NCBI GenBank assembly: GCA_045546135.1 | Contig: JAZQCD010000024.1 | Span: 1 to 21,369, forward strand | Direction: 5' to 3' | Origin: RUG13409 sp045546135 | Lineage (GTDB): Bacteria > Bacillota > Clostridia > Peptostreptococcales > Anaerovoracaceae | DNA: 21,369 bases | Shown here: in pieces, positions 6,077 to 12,769 of the stretch | Layout of the letters: the number at the start of each line of letters is the position of its first letter | Position numbering within the stretch: the stretch's first letter is position 1 | The notes under the pieces: model-generated | Databases searched by the model: none | What the model was told of the DNA's origin: nothing | The model's input: the letters and a program-made list of their open reading frames with translations, nothing else | Translations under genes and position numbers: made by a program

Positions 6077-7057
6077 ATGAAAAAAGTATTGGCGATTCTC
6101 CTCGCTCTGACCATGGTATTTTGCCTGGCAGCATGCGGAGAAAAAGAACCGGAAAAGAAGACAGCAAATCTTCAGATCGGACAGTACATCGGTGCATGCC
6201 ACGGAACACATTGCTTCTCTGTCGTAACAGCTCTTGTTGACGGAGATACAGTAGTAAAGGCTTATCTTGATGAGTTCCAGTTCATGGATCACACAAAGGA
6301 AGGCGTTGTAGCAGTTCCTAACTCTGATGTAGCAGACGGCCTTGGAGCAAGCTACACAGGAGACAACTGGCTCGGTTCTAAGAGAGCAAGCAATGTTTAC
6401 TATTCCGGAAACATGGCTGCAAGAGGCGGAGCAACAGTAGAACTCGTTGCAAACTTTGATGCTCTTCAGGCATATTGCGAGGGAAAGAAGATCTCCGAAC
6501 TTGAAGCAGGCGTAGAGAGCGCAGACGCCATTTCCGGATGCACACTTGTAGATGCTTCCAACTATGTAAAGGGTGTTGCAGAAGCAGCTAAGATCGCACA
6601 GGGAAATCCTGCAGTTGCTTATGAGTACACAGGAGATACCTATACAGTAGATCTTAAGGGATATCTTTGCGCAGCACACGGAACAAGAGGATTCACATTT
6701 GTTGTAGTAGCAACAGATGGAACAAACATCCTCGGTTCATGGCTCGATGAGTATCAGTTCCAGACTGCAGGAGCAGAAGGCGTCGTAGCAGTTCCTAACT
6801 CCGATGATTTCGCTGCAAATGTAGTTGAAGGACAGGTCCTCGGTTCCAAGAGACAGTGCAACTCTGCATACTCTGCAAACATGGCAGCAAGAGGCGGAGC
6901 AACAATGGAGATCGCAGCAGGATTTGACGCTATCCAGACATTCGTAAACGGAAAGGCAATCTCCGAACTCGAAGGTGGCGTAGATGCTGTATCCGGATGC
7001 ACACTTCAGAGCGCACCGGACTATGTAAAGGCAATCGTAGAAGCTGCAAAGCAGTAG
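6077..7057 (+). CDS. Lipoprotein with two internal repeats carrying SGCT flavinylation-like motifs
   Basis: A 326-residue secreted lipoprotein. The signal peptide ends in the lipobox LAAC with Cys20. The mature part consists of two related repeats of about 140 residues (about 35-175 and 190-326). Each has an HGT block (near 42 and 201), LDE[FY]QF (64-69 and 223-228), EGVVAVPNSD (75-84 and 234-243), LGSKR (99-103 and 255-259), NMAARGGAT (112-120 and 268-276) and a final DA[IV]SGCTL (150-157 and 303-310). The last motif matches the ApbE acceptor consensus DxxSGA[T/S] except that Ala is replaced by Cys in both repeats. The fold and place next to an FMN-bind protein and apbE suggest a divergent FMN-bind family; covalent FMN on Thr156 and Thr309 is inferred, not shown. 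The start at 6077 is chosen because AAGGAGG at 6064-6070 fits it and the signal peptide begins there. Confidence 0.78.
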   Translation: MKKVLAILLALTMVFCLAACGEKEPEKKTANLQIGQYIGACHGTHCFSVVTALVDGDTVVKAYLDEFQFMDHTKEGVVAVPNSDVADGLGASYTGDNWLGSKRASNVYYSGNMAARGGATVELVANFDALQAYCEGKKISELEAGVESADAISGCTLVDASNYVKGVAEAAKIAQGNPAVAYEYTGDTYTVDLKGYLCAAHGTRGFTFVVVATDGTNILGSWLDEYQFQTAGAEGVVAVPNSDDFAANVVEGQVLGSKRQCNSAYSANMAARGGATMEIAAGFDAIQTFVNGKAISELEGGVDAVSGCTLQSAPDYVKAIVEAAKQ

Positions 7058-7078
7058 CTTAAAAAGATCACCGACAAT

Positions 7079-7104
7079 GGGGCTGCATATGCAGCCCCTT
7101 TTTT
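7079..7104 (+). terminator. Strong terminator between the lipoprotein gene and apbE
   Basis: GGGGCTGCATATGCAGCCCC (7079-7098) is a perfect 20-base palindrome giving a GC-rich hairpin, followed by TTTTTT. It lies inside the cassette, so apbE either depends on read-through or on its own weak promoter. Confidence 0.9.
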
Positions 7105-7111
7105 AAACATT

Positions 7112-8155
7112 ATGAACAGATCACTTTTAAAAAAAATATCAGCCTTATTACTATCAGTTTTGCTCATTTTATCTTTTGCATCCTGCGGCGAAGCCAAGGA
7201 TACAAGGCAAAGATACAGCTGTGATATATGGGATTCTTTCGATACTATCATAACTGTCATGGCATATTGCGAGGACGATGCTGAATTCAAAAATATAGAG
7301 AATACTGCAAGATCCCTTTTCAGGGAATATAACGATCTTTTCGACATATATAACGACTATGATGGAATAGCAAATATCAAGACCATAAATGATAACGCAG
7401 GGATCTCTCCTGTAAAAGTCGATAAAAACATCATAGATCTCATAAAGTTCGGGAAGAAGCTCTATTTGGATACAGAGGGCAATGTTAATATAGCTTTTGG
7501 CAGCGTGCTGAAAATATGGCACGAAGCAAGAGAAATATCCGAAAATGATGAAAGCAAAGCTTACATACCGGATATAGATGAACTGAAGGCCGCATCGATG
7601 CACTGCAGCATAGATGATATCATAATAGATGAAGATGCATCGACGATATATCTAAAAGACCCTCAAATGTCTCTTGATGTGGGCGCGATCGCAAAGGGCT
7701 TTGCAACAGAACTTGTTTGTGAAAAACTTATGCAAGATGGCAATGACTGCTTCCTCATTACTGCAGGTAGCAGCAGTATAAAGGCTGTAGGAAACAAACC
7801 TGACGGCAGCAGCTGGACTACTGCAGTTGAAACAGATCCTGACTATGGACTCATAAACATATCAGGTCATTCCATTACTACCAGCGGCATTTACCAAAGG
7901 TATTACATGTACGACGGAAGGCAGTATCACCATATAATAAACAAGGATACACTGATGCCGGAACTCAACTATATGTCAGTGACTCTTATAACTGATGATT
8001 GCGGACTGGGAGACGGCCTTGCAACGGCTGTATTCAATATGCCTCTTGAAGAAGGAAAAACTTTCGTTGATTCTTGCGAAGGAGTCTACGGAATGTGGGT
8101 AGGCCTTGACGGTGAAAAAGTATATACGAAAGGTTTTGAGGATTTCTTTAAATAG
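7112..8155 (+). CDS. apbE: FAD:protein FMN transferase ApbE, lipoprotein form
   Basis: It takes FMN from FAD and attaches it covalently to Thr or Ser of FMN-bind domain proteins, outside the cytoplasm, with Mg2+. The 347 residues fit the family. A lipoprotein signal ends at LSFASC (Cys25), so it is anchored to the outer face of the membrane like many ApbE proteins. Recognisable blocks are LDVGAIAKGFATE (188-200), TAGSSSIKAVG (217-227, in place of the usual NAGGDIRAxG), HHIINKDTLMP (273-283, the H-I-I/D-P-K-T-G-x-P block) and DGLATAVFNM (301-310, the metal-binding D-x-x-x-T-A). Substrates are probably the two upstream proteins. There is no Shine-Dalgarno sequence: the ATG is eight bases past the terminator T-run, so expression is probably low or coupled to read-through. 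Confidence 0.92.
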   Translation: MNRSLLKKISALLLSVLLILSFASCGEAKDTRQRYSCDIWDSFDTIITVMAYCEDDAEFKNIENTARSLFREYNDLFDIYNDYDGIANIKTINDNAGISPVKVDKNIIDLIKFGKKLYLDTEGNVNIAFGSVLKIWHEAREISENDESKAYIPDIDELKAASMHCSIDDIIIDEDASTIYLKDPQMSLDVGAIAKGFATELVCEKLMQDGNDCFLITAGSSSIKAVGNKPDGSSWTTAVETDPDYGLINISGHSITTSGIYQRYYMYDGRQYHHIINKDTLMPELNYMSVTLITDDCGLGDGLATAVFNMPLEEGKTFVDSCEGVYGMWVGLDGEKVYTKGFEDFFK

Positions 8156-8164
8156 CAATTCGGG

Positions 8165-8193
8165 TTGATAGTTTATAGAAAGCAGAGTATAAT
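8165..8193 (+). promoter_or_regulatory. Promoter of tRNA-Gly
   Basis: TTGATA (8165-8170), a 17-base spacer and TATAAT (8188-8193). The predicted start near 8200 lies about 27 bases before the mature tRNA 5' end. Confidence 0.85.
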
Positions 8194-8226
8194 GGTCGAG
8201 TCAAAAGAGATAAGACCATTTTATGT

Positions 8227-8300
8227 GCAGGTGTAGTTTAGTGGTAAAACACCAGCTTCCCAAGCTGGGGTTGAGGGTTCGATTCCCTTCACCTGCTCCA
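8227..8300 (+). tRNA. tRNA-Gly, anticodon CCC
   Basis: All arms fold: acceptor GCAGGTG (8227-8233) with CACCTGC (8290-8296), D-arm 8236-8250, anticodon stem CCAGC/GCTGG with loop TTCCCAA (anticodon CCC at 8259-8261, reading GGG), T-arm GAGGG/CCCTT with loop TTCGATT, discriminator T and an encoded CCA. It is canonical in every position checked. Its 3' end is repeated 134 bases downstream. Confidence 0.95.
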
Positions 8301-8331
8301 TTTTTTTTATAAAAAACCTTTTAAGGGAATC
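8282..8331 (+). repeat. Direct repeat unit A (tRNA-Gly 3' end plus T-rich downstream sequence)
   Basis: This unit comprises the last 19 bases of tRNA-Gly (ATTCCCTTCACCTGCTCCA), then eight T, ATAAAAAA, CCTTTT and AAGGGAATC. A near-identical copy starts at 8416; the copies differ by one A in the A-run. The unit itself has inverted ends (GATTCCCTT and AAGGGAATC). With the next bases the inverted part grows to 15 bp: GGGTTCGATTCCCTT (8275-8289) in the T-arm against AAGGGAATCGAACCC (8323-8337). Confidence 0.9.
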
Positions 8332-8334
8332 GAA

Positions 8335-8413
8335 CCCGAAAGGGCAAAAAGGTCCGGTGGACCTTTTTGGTCCGAGCCTGCAGCGAGGACGGCATATCTG
8401 CTTGCAGATATGC
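8335..8413 (+). repeat. Array of consecutive hairpins between the direct repeats
   Basis: About 80 bases hold a series of inverted repeats: CCC-GAAA-GGG (8335-8344); AAAAAGGTCC (8346-8355) with GGACCTTTTT (8359-8368), which also looks like a bidirectional intrinsic terminator; GTCC (8370-8373) with GGAC (8387-8390) around a CTGCAG centre; and GCATATCTGC (8392-8401) with GCAGATATGC (8404-8413). No reading frame of its own is evident. It could be a terminator block for the tRNA, a structured RNA or a miniature palindromic element. Confidence 0.75.
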
Positions 8414-8415
8414 GA

Positions 8416-8464
8416 ATTCCCTTCACCTGCTCCATTTTTTTTATAAAAACCTTTTAAGGGAATC
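8416..8464 (+). repeat. Direct repeat unit B (duplicated tRNA-Gly 3' end)
   Basis: Second copy of unit A, including the 19-base tRNA 3' end with CCA, the T8 run, ATAAAAA, CCTTTT and AAGGGAATC. It is not part of a second tRNA: the sequence before it is the last hairpin. Such 3'-end duplications are usual at tRNA attachment sites, but the interval is only 134 bases and holds no integrase. Confidence 0.9.
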
Positions 8465-8522
8465 ATTTTTTTTGGTCAAATTCAAGTCATTTGTTTTTTT
8501 TCTTTATTTAATATCCTTCTGA

Positions 8523-8531
8523 TGCTATAAT
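8523..8531 (+). promoter_or_regulatory. Extended -10 promoter of fba
   Basis: TGCTATAAT is a TGn-extended -10 element; a poor -35 (TTTATT, 8503-8508) lies 17 bases upstream. The start site would be near 8538, about 28 bases before the gene. Confidence 0.65.
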
Positions 8532-8565
8532 TTTATATATAAGTTAAAAATTTACGGAGGATAGT

Positions 8566-9501
8566 ATGAGTCTGGTAACAACAAAAGAAATGTTCAAAAA
8601 AGCTTACGATGGACATTATGCCATCGGTGCTTTCAATGTAGACGATATAGATATTATGCAGGGAGTACTTGACGGAGCCGCATCTGTCAATGCTCCCGTT
8701 ATTATTGCAATAAGTGAGGGCGCTTTCAAATTCATAAGACCGTCCTATGTAGTAGCAGCAGCAAGAGCAGCAGCTGAAGATAATGATATTCCCATTGCTC
8801 TTCATCTCGATCACGGCAAGGATATGGATCTGATCAAAAAATGCGTCGATATCGGGTTCACATCTGTCATGATAGACGCATCTGCCTATGATTTTGAGGA
8901 GAATATAAGGATTACTAAGGAAATAGTCGAATATGCACATGCAAAGGGAGTCGTAGTAGAAAGCGAACTTGGAGCAATCGCAGGCATCGAAGACGACATA
9001 AATGTAGACGATAAATACGGACAGTTCACTCATCCAAATGATGTCGTAGAATTTGTATCAAAGACAGGTATAGACAGTCTTGCCATAGCTATAGGGACTG
9101 CTCACGGAGCATATAAATTCAAACCGGGACAGAAACCTCAGCTCAGATTTGATATACTTGAAGAGATACAGGAAAAACTTCCGGGATTCCCACTGGTCCT
9201 TCATGGCGCATCATCGGTCCCAAAAGACAGACTTGAAATATTCAATCAATACGGTGGTAATATGCCGGAAGCCATAGGTATCCCTACAGATATGCTCAAG
9301 AAAGCATCTGAGATGGCAGTGTGCAAAATAAATGTTGGTACCGATATAAGGGTATGCTACTTTGGCGAGATCAGACGCCAAATGGCTCTTAAACCGGAAA
9401 AATTCGACGGAAGGAGCTTCCTTGAACCTGCAAGGGCAGCAGTTGCAGAAATGGTGGCAAAGAGGATCACAGAGGTCTTTGGAAGCGCAAATAAAGCTTA
9501 G
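8566..9501 (+). CDS. fba: Class II fructose-bisphosphate aldolase
   Basis: A cytoplasmic zinc enzyme that cleaves fructose 1,6-bisphosphate to dihydroxyacetone phosphate and glyceraldehyde 3-phosphate, and runs in reverse in gluconeogenesis. The 311 residues fit the class II family. LHLDHG (79-84) gives catalytic Asp82 and zinc ligand His83. GTAHGAYKF (177-185) and VLHGASSVP (211-219) provide the other zinc histidines (His180, His213), and CKINVGTD is the phosphate and potassium site. A sugar-specific relative (tagatose-bisphosphate aldolase) is possible, since these share the fold, but the single-gene context and the presence of pgi and pgm in this window fit glycolysis. GGAGG precedes the ATG. 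Confidence 0.93.
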   Translation: MSLVTTKEMFKKAYDGHYAIGAFNVDDIDIMQGVLDGAASVNAPVIIAISEGAFKFIRPSYVVAAARAAAEDNDIPIALHLDHGKDMDLIKKCVDIGFTSVMIDASAYDFEENIRITKEIVEYAHAKGVVVESELGAIAGIEDDINVDDKYGQFTHPNDVVEFVSKTGIDSLAIAIGTAHGAYKFKPGQKPQLRFDILEEIQEKLPGFPLVLHGASSVPKDRLEIFNQYGGNMPEAIGIPTDMLKKASEMAVCKINVGTDIRVCYFGEIRRQMALKPEKFDGRSFLEPARAAVAEMVAKRITEVFGSANKA

Positions 9502-9509
9502 TTCTTCAC

Positions 9510-9527
9510 GCGGCAAAAGGCCGCTTT
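9510..9527 (+). terminator. Probable terminator of fba
   Basis: GCGGC (9510-9514) and GCCGC (9520-9524) with an AAAAG loop, followed by only TTT. The short T-run makes it weak. A TATAGT at 9547-9552 may be the -10 of the next operon, with no clear -35. Confidence 0.6.
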
Positions 9528-9573
9528 AACAGGATCATATTTTATTTATAGTATCTATTAAAGGAGAAAAGTT

Positions 9574-10842
9574 ATGAAGAAAAGTATCAAAAAGGTTCTT
9601 GCTCTTCTTCTCGCTATGGTCATGGTCTTAGGACTTGCAGCATGCGGAAACGGTGGCAAGAAAGAGGATGCTGAGAAATCAGAAGTCCAGAAAGCTATCG
9701 AAGCTGCTCAGGGAATGACCATCGAACAGCTCGAAGAAGCAGCAAAGAAGGAGCTCGAGGAACATCCTGACCTCACATTCAATGCAGACTCTCTCACTTC
9801 CGGCATCAAGAAAGCTCTCGCAGGTTTCGAAAAGAAATATGAGTGGGCAGCAGGAAGAACAGCATATAACTCCAAGAAGGGAAGCGAATATCAGCCAAAG
9901 CTCATCGCAGCCCAGAAAGCAGGAAACTATATTGCTGACTTTGTCATGATCCAGGATGCATCATTCCTCAAGAATGCTATGCTCGACACAGGATTCCTTC
10001 GCAGCTATGTTCCTTCAGGAGAAGGAATCGATATTGCTGAAGGAGACAGAGATCCTCTCGTAGGCGTCACATTCAACAAGGTATTTATGTATGATAATAC
10101 TGTTGTTGGCGCAGATCAGCTCAAGAACGTATGGCAGATGACAGGCGTTGACGGAGCAACTCTTAAGGGAGTACACAATGTTTCCTATCAGAGCCCACTT
10201 GGCGAAGATATCAACATGAGCTTCCTCATCATGCTCACAAGCCCTCAGGCATGCGAAAAACTGACAGCAGCATACAAGAGCTATTTCGGAACAGATTATG
10301 ATCCTTCTGCAGACGACTATGACAACATCGGATACAAGTTCGTAGCAGAGTTCATTGCTAATGTAGGTCATTGGCACAGCTCCGATTCTTCTGAAGTCAA
10401 GAAGATCAATACTTATGCAGAAGACGGACGTATACTCTTTGCAGGTCTTTGCAAACTCAAGGATTATGAGTATTACAAGGCTGATTACAAGGATACAGAT
10501 CAGTACTACACAAAGACCGTTACAGCTGCTGGCTGGAATAATGATGTAGAAGGATTCGACGGATTCGTGTACAACATGTGGACCCTCATTCCTGACACTG
10601 CTCAGCTTCCATACACAGCATGCCTCTTCATCCACTATCTGCACACTCCGGAAGGATACAATGCAGGATGGGGCAACATCCTTGGATATTATTCCTCCAA
10701 CAGTCTCATTCCTTCTGTTGAAGGAGATCCTGCTCTTTCAGTTTGGAAAGAACAGTGCATAGTAGAAGATGTAACTTACATCGATTCCGTATATGCAACA
10801 GCAGTAAAGTTCATCAACATGCAGATGGCTGGCGTCAAATAG
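9574..10842 (+). CDS. ABC importer substrate-binding lipoprotein
   Basis: A 422-residue extracytoplasmic binding protein. The signal peptide ends in the lipobox LAAC with Cys24, followed by a charged linker. The body resembles the iron/polyamine-type solute-binding family, with an early FEKKYE segment (near 90-95), a DFVMIQDASFLKNAM block (near 111-125) and a long mixed alpha/beta domain to the end. It is first in an operon with a fused permease and an ATPase, so it delivers ligand to that importer. The ligand is not evident: the family includes binders of Fe(III), thiamine, phosphonates and other small molecules. AAAGGAG precedes the ATG. A strong terminator right after the gene probably lets it be made in excess over the membrane parts, as is common for binding proteins. 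Confidence 0.85.
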   Translation: MKKSIKKVLALLLAMVMVLGLAACGNGGKKEDAEKSEVQKAIEAAQGMTIEQLEEAAKKELEEHPDLTFNADSLTSGIKKALAGFEKKYEWAAGRTAYNSKKGSEYQPKLIAAQKAGNYIADFVMIQDASFLKNAMLDTGFLRSYVPSGEGIDIAEGDRDPLVGVTFNKVFMYDNTVVGADQLKNVWQMTGVDGATLKGVHNVSYQSPLGEDINMSFLIMLTSPQACEKLTAAYKSYFGTDYDPSADDYDNIGYKFVAEFIANVGHWHSSDSSEVKKINTYAEDGRILFAGLCKLKDYEYYKADYKDTDQYYTKTVTAAGWNNDVEGFDGFVYNMWTLIPDTAQLPYTACLFIHYLHTPEGYNAGWGNILGYYSSNSLIPSVEGDPALSVWKEQCIVEDVTYIDSVYATAVKFINMQMAGVK

Positions 10843-10884
10843 AGACAGTGATCTCTTTTTGCATCGCCCCGCTTTAGTTAATTT

Positions 10885-10917
10885 AAGACCGGGGTCTTCT
10901 AAGGCCCCGGTCTTTTT
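10885..10917 (+). terminator. Intra-operon terminator/attenuator after the binding-protein gene
   Basis: AAGACCGGGG (10885-10894) and CCCCGGTCTT (10905-10914) form a perfect 10-bp stem with a 10-base loop and a TTTTT tail. The AGGAG ribosome site of the permease (10918-10922) begins directly at the end of the T-run. Confidence 0.9.
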
Positions 10918-10929
10918 AGGAGAAAAGCT

Positions 10930-12768
10930 ATGAAAAATACGCAAAAACTCCCTTTAGGTAACAGGATGAAGTCGTATTTTTCCAAACCGGCTAATGTGAT
11001 CTGCGTGGTATTCCTGATCATTCTTATCGCCACGGTAGTTATTCCTTTAGGGACCCTTCTCATAGGATCCTTCAAAGTCAACGGAAATCAGGAAGCCATA
11101 TACATAGGTCAGGGAGTAGTGGACGGTGATTTTACTTTCCATCACTGGACGGAACTCCTTACCAGCAAAGAATTTGATTACGCGTCTATCAAATTCTGGA
11201 GGCCACTTGGGCAATCCGCTCTCATGGCTCTGCTGGCTTGTCTTGTGGCAGTCGGCTTTGGCGGTATAGTCGCCTGGTTCATCACAAGATCAGATCTCCC
11301 GGGGAAAAAATATATATCGACCATCTTTGTCTTCCCATACATAATGCCAAGCTGGGCTATGGCTATGTTTTGGGAAAATTTCTTTAAAAATACTCAGATG
11401 AATGCAGGCATGGGGTTGCTTCAAAGCGCTACAGGTATTTGTGTTCCTGAGTACATAGTGTACGGTCTGTTTCCGTGCGCCATGAGCCTTGGCCTTCATT
11501 ATGCGCCTTTTGCCTATATACTCATAGGCGGGATCCTTCGCAATATGGATGCCAATTTGGAAGAAGCAGCAACGGTACTCAAAGCCAGCAGATTCAAGAT
11601 ACTTAGGAAGATAACCCTTCCGATAGTAATGCCGGCTCTTGTATCAACAGTACTTCTCGTCTTTTCGAGCAGCATCAGCAGCTTCACCGTTCCGTTCTTT
11701 TTGAATAAAAGCAGTATCAGCAGCGGCAATAACTTCATATCCATTTCGGTTCAGATGAGAAGCCTCATAAACACAGGCTTTACGAAGGGCCAAGGATATG
11801 TCCTTGCCATCATCCTGATGCTCTTTTCCATAGGGATACTCACCTTGAACAACTGGTTTACAGGAAGCCGCAGGTCCTTTACCACAGTCACCGGCAAATC
11901 CGGACAGGTCTCTCTTGTCAAACTTGGAAAACTGAGGATCCCCGTCGCCATATTATTGCTTATCATAGTGACATTCTTCGCTATCATGCCACTCTTCTCC
12001 TTCGCCATGGAGAGCGTCCTTGAGGTCCCGGGAGACTGGTCGACCTTCACTCTCAGATATTGGCTTTCACCGGAAGGATTTGAAGGCAGCAACAAGGGCG
12101 ATACAATAGGTATACTGAGAAGCTCTATCATGTGGATGGCAATGGGCAGGAGCCTTATCTTATCTCTCATAGTCTCTATGGTCGCCGGTACATTCGGTCT
12201 GCTCATAGGCTATGCAGTCGCAAGGAAAAGAGGAAGTAAGCTTTCTACTACTGTTTCCGATCTTGCCTTCATACCATACCTCATACCTTCCATGAGTTTC
12301 GGAGCTGTATACCTTGCTCTTTCATATACGAAAGGATTTACATGGCTTGACGGATCATTCTTCCTCCTCATTCTTGTAGGTTCCATCAAATTCATGCCTT
12401 TTGCGTCAAGAACAGGGACCAGCGCAATGCTTCAGTTGTCCGGCGAGATAGAAGAAGCTGCTGTGATCATAGGAGTACCATGGCTGAAACGTATGACGAA
12501 AGTATTGTTCCCGATACAGAAGTCCAGTTTCATTTCAGGATATCTGCTTCCGTTCATATCCTGCATGAGAGAGATGTCTCTGTTCGTACTTCTTGCAGCC
12601 AGCTATACAACACTTGTTACGACAGTGCTTCAGGAGTATAGTAGAACAGGATTGTCACAGGCTGCCAATGCAATAAATCTGCTTATTATCGTATTTGTTC
12701 TTGTCATTCAATTCGTTGTAAACAAATTGACGGGAGCAAGCATCGATAAAGGCGTAGGAGGTAACTAA
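10930..12768 (+). CDS. ABC importer permease, two fused transmembrane domains
   Basis: A 612-residue permease that spans the membrane about twelve times. Two complete permease halves are fused in one chain, each with its own EAA cytoplasmic loop that docks on the ATPase: EEAATVLKASRFKILRK near 211-227 and EEAAVIIGVPWLKRMTK near 508-524. This fused form is typical of the FbpB/ThiP-type permeases for Fe(III), thiamine and related substrates, so a single polypeptide replaces the usual permease pair. The join between the halves is a hydrophilic stretch near 310-335. AGGAG at 10918-10922 precedes the ATG. The stop is one base before the ATPase ATG, so the pair is tightly coupled. Confidence 0.9.
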   Translation: MKNTQKLPLGNRMKSYFSKPANVICVVFLIILIATVVIPLGTLLIGSFKVNGNQEAIYIGQGVVDGDFTFHHWTELLTSKEFDYASIKFWRPLGQSALMALLACLVAVGFGGIVAWFITRSDLPGKKYISTIFVFPYIMPSWAMAMFWENFFKNTQMNAGMGLLQSATGICVPEYIVYGLFPCAMSLGLHYAPFAYILIGGILRNMDANLEEAATVLKASRFKILRKITLPIVMPALVSTVLLVFSSSISSFTVPFFLNKSSISSGNNFISISVQMRSLINTGFTKGQGYVLAIILMLFSIGILTLNNWFTGSRRSFTTVTGKSGQVSLVKLGKLRIPVAILLLIIVTFFAIMPLFSFAMESVLEVPGDWSTFTLRYWLSPEGFEGSNKGDTIGILRSSIMWMAMGRSLILSLIVSMVAGTFGLLIGYAVARKRGSKLSTTVSDLAFIPYLIPSMSFGAVYLALSYTKGFTWLDGSFFLLILVGSIKFMPFASRTGTSAMLQLSGEIEEAAVIIGVPWLKRMTKVLFPIQKSSFISGYLLPFISCMREMSLFVLLAASYTTLVTTVLQEYSRTGLSQAANAINLLIIVFVLVIQFVVNKLTGASIDKGVGGN

Positions 12769-12769
12769 A

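Noticed and set aside
6032..6679. Long minus-strand frame opposite the SGCT lipoprotein
   Set aside because: It is a shadow of a strongly biased coding strand, with cysteine-rich nonsense translation and no promoter or ribosome site.
8191..8220. AATGGTC and GACCATT inverted repeat before tRNA-Gly as an operator
   Set aside because: It is 7 bp with a 16-base spacing and overlaps the -10 box; no further support, likely chance.
8282..8464. CRISPR array or integron at the repeated sequence
   Set aside because: Only two copies of about 50 bases occur with no regular spacers, no cas genes and no integrase; the repeat is a tRNA 3'-end duplication.
8221..8466. Minus-strand 81-codon frame over tRNA-Gly and the repeats
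   Set aside because: It is a translation of the tRNA reverse strand (the familiar GIEPSTPAWEAGVLPLNYT false protein) and the hairpin array, with no ribosome site.
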